Part shown: piece after piece, positions 41,957 to 49,010 of the stretch
How the letters are laid out: each line of letters starts with the position of its first letter
Numbering within the stretch: position 1 is the first letter of the stretch
NCBI GenBank assembly: GCA_021787365.1
Contig: JAJYMB010000056.1
Location: 1-63,054 of the forward strand
Length of the DNA stretch: 63,054 bases
Direction of reading: 5' to 3'
DNA from: Actinomycetes bacterium
Lineage (GTDB): Bacteria; Actinomycetota; Acidimicrobiia; Acidimicrobiales; Palsa-688
The notes under the pieces: model-generated
Told to the model about the DNA's origin: nothing
Databases searched by the model: none
What the model saw: only the letters and a program-made list of their open reading frames with translations
Translations under genes and position numbers: made by a program

Positions 41957-42973
41957 GTGAGCGTTGACAGTGCCACTGGTAGCACGAGGCTCAGCCGGGG
42001 ACGGCAGGGAGTCCTCTTTGTGGGCGCAGGCATGGTTTCAGAGCTGCACCACCGGGCGATAACCATCGGCAGCCATTTGCGGCTAGTGGGTGTCTATGAC
42101 GTGGCGACTGAAGTTGCCGAGCGACGGGCGTGTGATTGGGGTTGTCGCGCTTACCCGACCCTCGGGCACGGCCTGGAGGACCCAGAGGTCGAGGCAGTCT
42201 TCGTCCTCGCTCCCGCCGAGATCCACGCCGAAGTCGCGCTCGCGTGCCTGCGAGCCGGGAAGCACGTGCTGGTCGAGAAGCCGGTGGCTAGTTGCGAGGA
42301 CGTTAGTGAACTGGAGCAAACGGCGAGGGGGAGCGGCCTTGTGTGCATGCCCGGGCACAACTACGCATATCAGCCCGAGTTTCGCTCGGTCCTGCGTCTC
42401 GTGAAGGAAGGGAGCCTGGGAAAGGTGAGGGCCGCGTGGTTGACCTACGTGGTCCGCCACCCCGAGAGCGTCGCCCGTGCGTACGGGAGCGTGCTCGAGG
42501 AGGTCATGGTCCACCATACTTACCTGGCGCTAGCGCTTTTCGGGAGCCCCAATGAGCTGTACGCAGGTTGTATGGAGCCGGCCTGGCGGGAGCATTCGGC
42601 GGAGGACCAGGCGTGGATGACCTGGCATTACCACAAAGGTTTAAGCGTCCACCATTTCGCCACCTTCGCCGTCGCGGATCGCACGAGCAACCCCTGGCTG
42701 TTCAGCGTCAAAGTGCTCGGGGAAAGTGGGAGCGCGAGCTACAACTGGCATGACAGCGTCTTCGAGCGCGCACTTGGCACGCTGGCATTCGCCGTCCCCG
42801 CGTACGAGGACTCTTATATTTACGAGCACGATGCGTTCGCCCTCGCCATGGCCGGGGACCAAGGCGCTATCGTCTCGCCGCTCGCCGACGCCCGTGAGGC
42901 GGCTCGCGTGCTGCAGCTGGCGAGGGAGGCGAGTGAGCGTGGCGCATCCGTCCGGGTGGTGCCGGAACCATAG
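41957..42973 (+). CDS. Gfo/Idh/MocA-family oxidoreductase
   Basis: 338 residues. The Rossmann start is GVLFVGAGMVSELHHRAI (G-x-G-x-x-x-x), and GKHVLVEKPVASCEDV carries the signature E-K-P with the conserved lysine near residue 105. The C-terminal beta-sheet domain is complete (MVHHTYLALALFGSP). Family members oxidise or reduce sugars, inositols and sugar acids with NAD(P). Start GTG 41957 has no strong ribosome site and lies 15 bases after the pseudogene stop; it may once have been coupled to it. Together with the enolase-family and cyclase genes it suggests a short catabolic pathway for a sugar-like compound. Confidence 0.87.
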   Translation: MSVDSATGSTRLSRGRQGVLFVGAGMVSELHHRAITIGSHLRLVGVYDVATEVAERRACDWGCRAYPTLGHGLEDPEVEAVFVLAPAEIHAEVALACLRAGKHVLVEKPVASCEDVSELEQTARGSGLVCMPGHNYAYQPEFRSVLRLVKEGSLGKVRAAWLTYVVRHPESVARAYGSVLEEVMVHHTYLALALFGSPNELYAGCMEPAWREHSAEDQAWMTWHYHKGLSVHHFATFAVADRTSNPWLFSVKVLGESGSASYNWHDSVFERALGTLAFAVPAYEDSYIYEHDAFALAMAGDQGAIVSPLADAREAARVLQLAREASERGASVRVVPEP

Positions 42974-43522
42974 CGTACGGGGTTGGCACGGGTCTCCTCA
43001 TTCGTTCTGGGGACGGGAGCCGATGGAAGACCGAGAGCTTCACCGTCGAGGGGCTGCCCGGTTGCCTAGAAAGCCGTGATGGTGGGCCAGGACGAGTTCG
43101 GTCCGGTTCCCTGCACCTCGCGGGAACGAAGGACCTCTAGCACGCCGATGGCTATCGAGTGGTAAGCATACGACGGCGTCGCGCCTGCGGCTTTCGCTCA
43201 AGATCCAAACATCGCTGTCCGCTTCTTCCTGATCCTCATCCAAACGAACCGCCTTGCGCGGCACCCGCCTGCTGTGTAAAGTGCCCTGGACGGCTCTTTC
43301 CACAAGAGGAGGTCACGTACTGAAGGGGGAGGAGGCCACCAGCGATGTCATGGCCTCTGGTTCATGTTCTTGCTACCGTTAATTGGCCTTGCTCTGCCCT
43401 CGGAGAGCGGCCGATCAGGGGTTTGCGGCTGCTAGGCAGCTAGGTGATGTTCCTCCGTCGGACGGTTGTTCGATGCCGATTTTTGGGGTTTTGCACACAT
43501 GTCGAAAAAGGGAGGGCTTGCG
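42974..43522. other. 549-bp intergenic region, no gene recognised
   Basis: Contains stop-broken plus-strand sequence with local protein-like pieces but no complete gene; decayed coding sequence is possible because the neighbouring pseudogene is also decayed. AGGAGG at ~43306 and ~43328 precede no long frame. AT-richer sequence at 43370-43500 probably holds the promoter of the ABC importer, though I cannot fix a -35/-10 pair. Confidence 0.4.
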
Positions 43523-44602
43523 ATGACGAAACTTAGGCTCATGTTCAATCGCGGTGCGGTGGGGCTTCTGGTGGGCGCCGGGCTGGTCGTTACTCCGGCT
43601 ACGACTTCATTTGCTGCTACGACCCCTGTTGGTCCGGCAAAGGCCACCATAACTATCGCGGCAGTAGGTTCAATAGATGGAACGTCCTTCTTCACGGCGC
43701 TCCATAATGGGATATTCCGCCAGTGGGGCCTCAATGCCAAGATTGTGGTGGAGCCGACAGGTGTCGAGGTCATGAACGAGATAGCATCTGGGGCAGCCGA
43801 CTTCGGCGACGTAGGCGCCGATCCCCTACTTACATCCGTCGCCAAGGGCCTGCCGCTCAAGATCATAGCTGACAACCACGGTACGGCCACGCTTTCGTAC
43901 TACGCCGAGAACCAGGCCATCGTGGCAGGCCCGGGCACAGGCATAAAAAGTATCGCCGGCCTAAAGGGCAAGAAGATAGGAGTGGCGCTCAACACCGACG
44001 CCGTGGGGTACCTGCAGAGTCTCCTAGAGCAGCACCACCTCAGCTTGAGCCAGGTAACCTTGGTCAACATGACGCCAGCTGACGGGGTCACGGCTCTTGC
44101 CCGCAGATCAGTCGACGCTATTGCGACATTCGAACCGTGGCCGTCGGCAGCTCTCTTGGAGGTCAAGGGATCGAGGGTGGTGATCGAGGGTCACTCCAAG
44201 ACCTGGTACGACCCAGGGGTGATCGTCTCCAGTGAGTCATATCTTTCGGCCCACCCAGCGGTAGCCGAGGCTTTCCTTGGCGCGGTGGCCCAATCTGAAA
44301 ATTTCGTGCGGTCTCACTTGGCGCAAGGAGCGATGATCGCGACGCAGTGGATCACCGGCCTCAAGGCCGCTGTGGCGAAGCGGGCGATCAAGTACGTCAC
44401 CTTCGACATGCGTATGTCCAAGCTGGTCGTCGATGGGCTGCAGCATTACATGGTGCCTTTCCTGCAGAAAACGGGGGCCATTTCTGGGAAGTTCAACGTG
44501 TCGAGCGCCATGGATACGAGTTACATGGTGGCTGTGCAAAAGGCGCGACCGCAGTTCTTCAGCGGCCTGCCTCCGATACCGAGTGGTGACCAGCTCTCCT
44601 GA
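43523..44602 (+). CDS. SsuA/TauA/NrtA-like ABC importer substrate-binding protein
   Basis: 359 residues. A signal peptide (VGLLVGAGLVVTPATTSFA, cleavage near SFA-A) leads into an NMT1/THI5-like domain: ITIAAVGSIDGTSFFTALHNG at the start, then GVEVMNEIASGAADFGDVG, the conserved 'I-x-x-G-x-A-D-x-G' element, and AVGYLQSLLEQHHL. Such proteins deliver alkanesulfonates, taurine, nitrate, bicarbonate or pyrimidine precursors to an ABC permease. ATG 43523 is chosen for GGGAGG at 43510-43515; ATG 43499 is possible. The 3' neighbours are the matching ATPase and permeases. The sequence is less GC-rich at third positions than surrounding core genes, a sign of transfer. Confidence 0.87.
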   Translation: MTKLRLMFNRGAVGLLVGAGLVVTPATTSFAATTPVGPAKATITIAAVGSIDGTSFFTALHNGIFRQWGLNAKIVVEPTGVEVMNEIASGAADFGDVGADPLLTSVAKGLPLKIIADNHGTATLSYYAENQAIVAGPGTGIKSIAGLKGKKIGVALNTDAVGYLQSLLEQHHLSLSQVTLVNMTPADGVTALARRSVDAIATFEPWPSAALLEVKGSRVVIEGHSKTWYDPGVIVSSESYLSAHPAVAEAFLGAVAQSENFVRSHLAQGAMIATQWITGLKAAVAKRAIKYVTFDMRMSKLVVDGLQHYMVPFLQKTGAISGKFNVSSAMDTSYMVAVQKARPQFFSGLPPIPSGDQLS

Positions 44603-44614
44603 CACTGGCCATCT

Positions 44615-44950
44615 ATGTGGGCGCGACTGGGTCCTTGGAGGGTGCCGGTTATCGCGACGTTTGCGCTCGGCCTGCTTTTGGGTGGGCAGTCTCTCGCTGA
44701 GTTCTTCTATGGGGCGGCGCGGGTTCCCCCGGCCGTGTCCGCCGAGGTCGCCAAGTCGGGGTCAGCTGATATTGCGGTGCACCTAGATTTTACGCCGGAG
44801 AGCTTCAACCTGACCTACCTGTCGGCAGTGGGCAACATTGCCCAAACCTCTGGAGACACGATCTACATGGTTGGGGTCAAGGGTGCTGCCATCCGTGCCA
44901 TCGCGGGCCAGTACTGGGTCGCGGGGGTGAGTGTTTGGCACGCGCACTGA
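44615..44950 (+). CDS. Small membrane-anchored protein within the ABC operon, unknown
   Basis: 111 residues. One N-terminal hydrophobic segment (VPVIATFALGLLLGGQSLAEF) is followed by ~80 residues likely outside the cell, containing DIAVHLDFTPESFNLTYLSA. It ends 16 bases into the ATPase gene, so it belongs to the operon. I do not recognise a family. It could be an accessory subunit stabilising the binding protein or an unrelated secreted peptide; the sequence of the extracytoplasmic part is not obviously a repeat or enzyme. Start ATG 44615 is the first in frame. Confidence 0.55.
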   Translation: MWARLGPWRVPVIATFALGLLLGGQSLAEFFYGAARVPPAVSAEVAKSGSADIAVHLDFTPESFNLTYLSAVGNIAQTSGDTIYMVGVKGAAIRAIAGQYWVAGVSVWHAH

Positions 44951-45813
44951 GCGGCGTGGGAGGCGAAAGGTCGCACTTGCCCGTCGTCGGGTCTGTCGCC
45001 GCCAAGCCCGCGGGCGGAAGCCTCGAGGTCAATGACGTATGCCACGAGTACGTGCGGGCCGGGGACAAGACGGCGGTCATAGCGTTGGGCCCCGTAAGCC
45101 TCCAGGTAAGTGCCGGGGAGTTCCTTTGCCTGCTCGGGCCATCTGGGTGCGGAAAGTCGACGCTGCTTATGATCATCGCGGGGCTGCTCCCGCCAACCAG
45201 GGGGACGGTGGCTGTCGACGCTGTCCCGGTCACTGGCCCTAGCCGTGAGCGGGGCGTTGTCTTCCAGGATTACGCCCTCCTCCCCTGGAAGACCGTCCGT
45301 TCCAACGTGGCTCTCGGCCCGCGCCTTGCAGGCGCGTCGCGCCGGGAGGCGAACCAGATCGCTGACGAGTACCTTGAACTCGTGGGCATGCCGCAGGCGG
45401 GAGACCGGTACCCTCACGAGCTTTCCGGTGGGATGCGCCAGCGGGCTGCCGTGGCGCGCACGTTGGCTGCCAAACCCAAAGTATTGTTGATGGACGAGCC
45501 GTTTGCGGCCGTAGACGCACAGACACGGGGGGTGTTGCAGGAGGAGCTTGTTGGGATTTGGGCCCGGACGGCACAGACGGTCGTCTTCGTGACGCACTCG
45601 GTGGAGGAGGCCGCCTTGCTGGCGGACCGTGTCGTCGTGATGTCGTCGGCACCGGGACGCGTTCAAGAGGAGTTCCCGGTGACGCTGCCCCACCAAGTCC
45701 GCTTCAGTCGTGAGTCAGCACCTCGGGTAGCGGAAGTGGCTGCTTCTTTACTGGCTTCGGTGAGGGTGGCGCAGCCGCGGCAGTCCAGGCAGGTCGCCTC
45801 GTGGTCGGGCTAG
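44935..45813 (+). CDS. SsuB/TauB-like ABC importer ATPase
   Basis: 292 residues. Walker A LLGPSGCGKSTLLMIIAGL, Q-loop VFQDYALLPWKTV, signature LSGGMRQRAAVARTL, Walker B VLLMDEPFAAVD and the switch H in VFVTHSVEEAALL are all intact. The Q-loop sequence 'F-Q-D-x-x-L-L-P-W' is typical of the nitrate/sulfonate/taurine import group. TTG 44935 is taken because the frame overlaps the previous gene and a leading ~30 residues precede the domain; a later start is possible. It powers the permease pair that follows, whose first gene overlaps it by 13 bases. Confidence 0.9.
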   Translation: MARALSGVGGERSHLPVVGSVAAKPAGGSLEVNDVCHEYVRAGDKTAVIALGPVSLQVSAGEFLCLLGPSGCGKSTLLMIIAGLLPPTRGTVAVDAVPVTGPSRERGVVFQDYALLPWKTVRSNVALGPRLAGASRREANQIADEYLELVGMPQAGDRYPHELSGGMRQRAAVARTLAAKPKVLLMDEPFAAVDAQTRGVLQEELVGIWARTAQTVVFVTHSVEEAALLADRVVVMSSAPGRVQEEFPVTLPHQVRFSRESAPRVAEVAASLLASVRVAQPRQSRQVASWSG

Positions 45814-46640
45814 ACACGGCGACGCTGCCGCGCGTGGGGGCTGGGCGCTCGCGCTCGGCCTGGTTTTGGGCCCGGGCCAGTTCTTTGGTCAAGCTGACTG
45901 TGCCTTTTGTGTTTTTGGTGGCGGTCTGGCAGATGTCGGCCCTGGTGCTGGGCCTGTCCAACTACCTGTACCCACGTCCAGCGTTGGTGCTGAGGACTTT
46001 CGGCGTGCTCGTAGCTCATGGGGTCCTTCTTTCTTACACAGAGACCAGTATGTGGAGATGGTTCGTGGGCGTGGGAGTCGGCACCGGCGTGGCCATACCG
46101 GTGGCGCTTGCGCTGTCCTTTTATCGCCCCTTTGCGAGGATGATGTTCCCGCTGATCAACTTCTTCACCGCGATCGTGGAGTTGGCCTGGATACCCTTGT
46201 TTGTCCTTTGGTTTGGCTATGGCTTCAAGGTGATAGTCCTCAGCATCGCTTACGTGACCTTCTTCCCGGTGCTGGCGAACACAATGTCCGGTATAGGTCA
46301 GATCCCCAAGGCGAGCGTCCAGGCCGCGCAGACGCTCGGCGCAAACCGTTGGCAAGTGGCTTTGCATGTTTTACTGCCGGGGAGCCTACCCGGGAGTGTC
46401 ACTGGTGTCCGCACCGGTGCCGGTTACGGGTTCAGGTCGCTGATTGGCGCGGAGATGATCGCTGCCCAGAGCGGGCTCGGCTACATGATCTTCGAGAGCA
46501 GGGCGAACCAACTTACACAGCGGACTGTGGCTGGGATGATCACAATCGGGGTGCTGTGGTTGCTGGTAGACCGCTTGTACTTGCGCCCTATCGAGAAGGC
46601 CACCGTCGAGCGCTGGGGTCTGCTGAGGAGGGCGCGTTGA
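45801..46640 (+). CDS. SsuC/TauC-like ABC importer permease, first copy
   Basis: 279 residues with six membrane helices. The coupling-helix loop (EAA-like) is QAAQTLGANRWQVALHVLLPGSLPGSVTGVRTGAGYGF, typical of the BPD_transp_1 importers of sulfonate type. ELAWIPLFVLWFGYGFKV is the conserved 'P-L-x-x-x-W-F-G-x-G' segment. GTG 45801 overlaps the ATPase. The next gene is a paralogous permease, so the transporter may be a heterodimer instead of the homodimer usual for SsuC/TauC. Confidence 0.88.
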   Translation: MVGLDTATLPRVGAGRSRSAWFWARASSLVKLTVPFVFLVAVWQMSALVLGLSNYLYPRPALVLRTFGVLVAHGVLLSYTETSMWRWFVGVGVGTGVAIPVALALSFYRPFARMMFPLINFFTAIVELAWIPLFVLWFGYGFKVIVLSIAYVTFFPVLANTMSGIGQIPKASVQAAQTLGANRWQVALHVLLPGSLPGSVTGVRTGAGYGFRSLIGAEMIAAQSGLGYMIFESRANQLTQRTVAGMITIGVLWLLVDRLYLRPIEKATVERWGLLRRAR

Positions 46641-47461
46641 GCTCCCGTTTTCGGCGTGGGCGCGCACCTCTGGTTTGGCGAGTTTGCCTTCGAACGGTCC
46701 TTCGGCCAGGGTTGGTCCCCGTCGCGGTCGTGCTTGCGGTGTGGGCTGTCCTGCCGTACTTCGACCACCTGCCCGTTTACAAGCTGCCGCATTTGACCCA
46801 GGTGGCGTCGGAGTTGTGGCACCTGGCAGTGAGTGGCACGATCTTCGGTGCGCTAGGCGACAGCTTGAGCAGGTTGGTTATCGCCTTTGTGATCGGGGCA
46901 ACACTCGGGGTGGCACTTGGGGTCGCGGTCGCCCTGAGCCGGGCACTTAACGACTTCTTGATGCCACTGGTAGCATTCTTCAACGCCATTGCGGGGATAG
47001 CGTGGATACCACTGGCGATAGTGTGGTTCGGCTTCGGTAGCGGGCCTGTGCTGTTTGTCATTGCCAACAATGTGTTCTTCATCGTCCTGTACAACACCCT
47101 CCTGGGCGCAGAGGGCATCCCGCGCGTCATGTACGATGCGGTGAGGACTCTTGGGGGCGATCGGCGTCGCACCATCGTGCGCGAGGTGCTGGTCCCGGGT
47201 GCGATGGTGGGCGTCCTCGGAGGCCTGCGTACGGGCCTGGCGTTCGCTTGGCGCGCGCTCGTGGCCGTGGAGATGATCGCGGCAAGCAACGGCCTCGGCT
47301 TCATGAGCATCCAAGCCTCCCGGGTCTTCGACGGATCGACCGTTGTGTCTGTCATTCTCGTGATTGGTGTGGTGTGGATCTTGATGGACAGGCTGCTCCT
47401 GCGGCCGGTCGAGGCTTTGACTGTCCGTAGGTGGGGCATGATGGGCGGGGCTGACTTGTGA
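46637..47461 (+). CDS. SsuC/TauC-like ABC importer permease, second copy
   Basis: 274 residues, six membrane helices. GIAWIPLAIVWFGFGSGPV and the coupling loop YDAVRTLGGDRRRTIVREVL are parallel to those of the first permease (YGFRSLIGAEMIA corresponds to WRALVAVEMIA). TTG 46637 overlaps the previous stop (TTGA), after GAGGAGGGC at 46625-46633; the frame is open far upstream but that part is antisense-like shadow. Two similar permeases side by side suggest a heterodimeric channel formed by gene duplication. The last gene before the alkyl-sulfatase-like gene. Confidence 0.87.
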   Translation: MSSRFRRGRAPLVWRVCLRTVLRPGLVPVAVVLAVWAVLPYFDHLPVYKLPHLTQVASELWHLAVSGTIFGALGDSLSRLVIAFVIGATLGVALGVAVALSRALNDFLMPLVAFFNAIAGIAWIPLAIVWFGFGSGPVLFVIANNVFFIVLYNTLLGAEGIPRVMYDAVRTLGGDRRRTIVREVLVPGAMVGVLGGLRTGLAFAWRALVAVEMIAASNGLGFMSIQASRVFDGSTVVSVILVIGVVWILMDRLLLRPVEALTVRRWGMMGGADL

Positions 47462-47498
47462 GCCTCGCTCAGGTACCGGCCACGCAAAGGAGGCCTCC

Positions 47499-48782
47499 AT
47501 GGACTTAGTTGATTATGTCGACCGAATCTGGGATGGTCGTCTGTCAGTCGAGGAGTACCACACCGGGAACCCGCGCGAGGAGGAGAACGCCGCTCGCTTG
47601 CATGCCGACGGCTTGAGCGAATTGGCGGAGGGGGTTGCGTTCTGGCCTGCCCGGAGCAACGTGGTTGCCTTCAAGACCGGGGAAGGACTGGCGCTCGTCG
47701 ACTCCGGGGAAAAGTGGAGCTGGCCGCTTTTCTGGGAGCATCTGCGACGTTGGTCAGGCGGCCCGGTTGAAACGGTGGTCCTGACGCACGGGCATCCTGA
47801 CCATACGGGGGGATTGTGGGGCTTGGACGCGGAGGCGGAACGGGCAGGGCTGCCCAAGCCTCATGTGATCGCCCACGAGGCGGTGCCGCGCAGGTTTGAA
47901 AAGTACGAACGAAGCTTCGAGTACAACGCGATCGTCAACCGCCGTCAGTTTCAGGACCCTACCATTACCTGGCCGCGAGAGTACCGTTACCCAGACGAGA
48001 CGTACTGCGACCAGTTCGAGCTGAGGCGCGGCGAGCTCGTGTTCGAGCTCCATCACGGCCGCGGGGAGACCGATGACGCGACCTGGGTGTTCTTGCCGTC
48101 CCAAAAAATGCTTTGCTGTGGCGACTTTTTCATGTGGGTCGCGCCCAACGCGGGCAACCCGCAGAAGTCTCAACGATATGTCGGGGACTGGGCCAAGGCG
48201 CTCCGGCAGATGATGGTGCTCGCACCAGAGATATTGCTCCCTGGACATGGGTTCCCCATCTTCGGGCGTGATCGCGTCGAAACGGCGTTGGGAGACACCG
48301 CCAGTTACCTGGAAAGCCTTGAGCAACAGACCTTGAAGTTGATGAACGAAGGCGCCAGTCTGGACGAAGTCCTAGCCAGCGTAAGAGCGCCCGAGGATTT
48401 GCTCACCAGGCCCTACCTCAGGCCCCTCTTCGATGACTCCGAGTTCGTAGTTCGCAACGTCTGGCGGTATTACGGCGGCTGGTACGACGGCAACCCATCC
48501 CGGTTGAAACCGGCACGGGACAGCGCAGTTGCCCGCGAGTTGTGCGCATTGGCCGGGGGCCCTGGAGTGCTTTCGGAGCGAGCACTAGAGCTCGACGAGA
48601 AAGGGGATCTCAAGCTGGCGACTCACCTGGCTTACTTGGCCGTTCTTGCGAGCCCGGATGACCCGTTCGCGGTGGAGAGCTGCTCGATCATATTGGCCAA
48701 GCGGGCAGAACAGGAGCGCTCGAGCATGGCTAGGGCGATTTTTTCCGAGGCCTCGGTGAGGGTGCGCAACCCACCTGGCTGA
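47499..48782 (+). CDS. Metallo-beta-lactamase-fold alkyl-sulfatase-like hydrolase
   Basis: 427 residues. THGHPDHTGG (H97, H99, D101, H102) is the dinuclear metal site, with further ligands in CCGDFF and LLPGHGFP. VVNR/FQDP and the 'Y-G-G-W-Y-D-G-N-P-S-R-L-x-P' segment (YGGWYDGNPSRLKP) mark the alkyl sulfatase dimerisation domain of SdsA1-type enzymes. It lacks the C-terminal SCP2-like lipid-binding domain of SdsA1 and has no signal peptide, so it acts in the cytoplasm on smaller substrates. ATG 47499 follows AAAGGAGG. With an SsuABC-like importer immediately upstream, use of sulfate esters as sulfur or carbon source is a fair inference. Confidence 0.85.
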   Translation: MDLVDYVDRIWDGRLSVEEYHTGNPREEENAARLHADGLSELAEGVAFWPARSNVVAFKTGEGLALVDSGEKWSWPLFWEHLRRWSGGPVETVVLTHGHPDHTGGLWGLDAEAERAGLPKPHVIAHEAVPRRFEKYERSFEYNAIVNRRQFQDPTITWPREYRYPDETYCDQFELRRGELVFELHHGRGETDDATWVFLPSQKMLCCGDFFMWVAPNAGNPQKSQRYVGDWAKALRQMMVLAPEILLPGHGFPIFGRDRVETALGDTASYLESLEQQTLKLMNEGASLDEVLASVRAPEDLLTRPYLRPLFDDSEFVVRNVWRYYGGWYDGNPSRLKPARDSAVARELCALAGGPGVLSERALELDEKGDLKLATHLAYLAVLASPDDPFAVESCSIILAKRAEQERSSMARAIFSEASVRVRNPPG

Positions 48783-49010
48783 GCGCCTCACCTCTTGGGA
48801 CATGGCGCGGCGGGCTACTCTCTTTCCTGTACCGAGCCCACGTCATCCCGCAGCTTCCGAGGGGGTTGGCCAGCTCGTGGGTCGTCTGCACTCCCGAGGG
48901 CTCGGTGCCAGGAGCGGGTACAGTGGGGACCAGCCGAAGCACCTGGGAGCAACCTGTGTTCGGGTAGCTTGGCAGTGTCCTTGGGTACCCGTGCCTGCGA
49001 GGTCTGCAAC

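Noticed and set aside
45866..46636. Long N-terminal extension of the second permease frame
   Set aside because: This portion is in another frame of the first permease gene and has shadow composition; TTG 46637 with a ribosome site starts the real gene.
48783..49010. Extension of MurT-GatD to the first in-frame start at 48795
   Set aside because: Sequence of the first ~70 residues is Ser/Arg/Gly-rich and unlike MurT; a start at 48975 or 49011 is more likely, though not certain.
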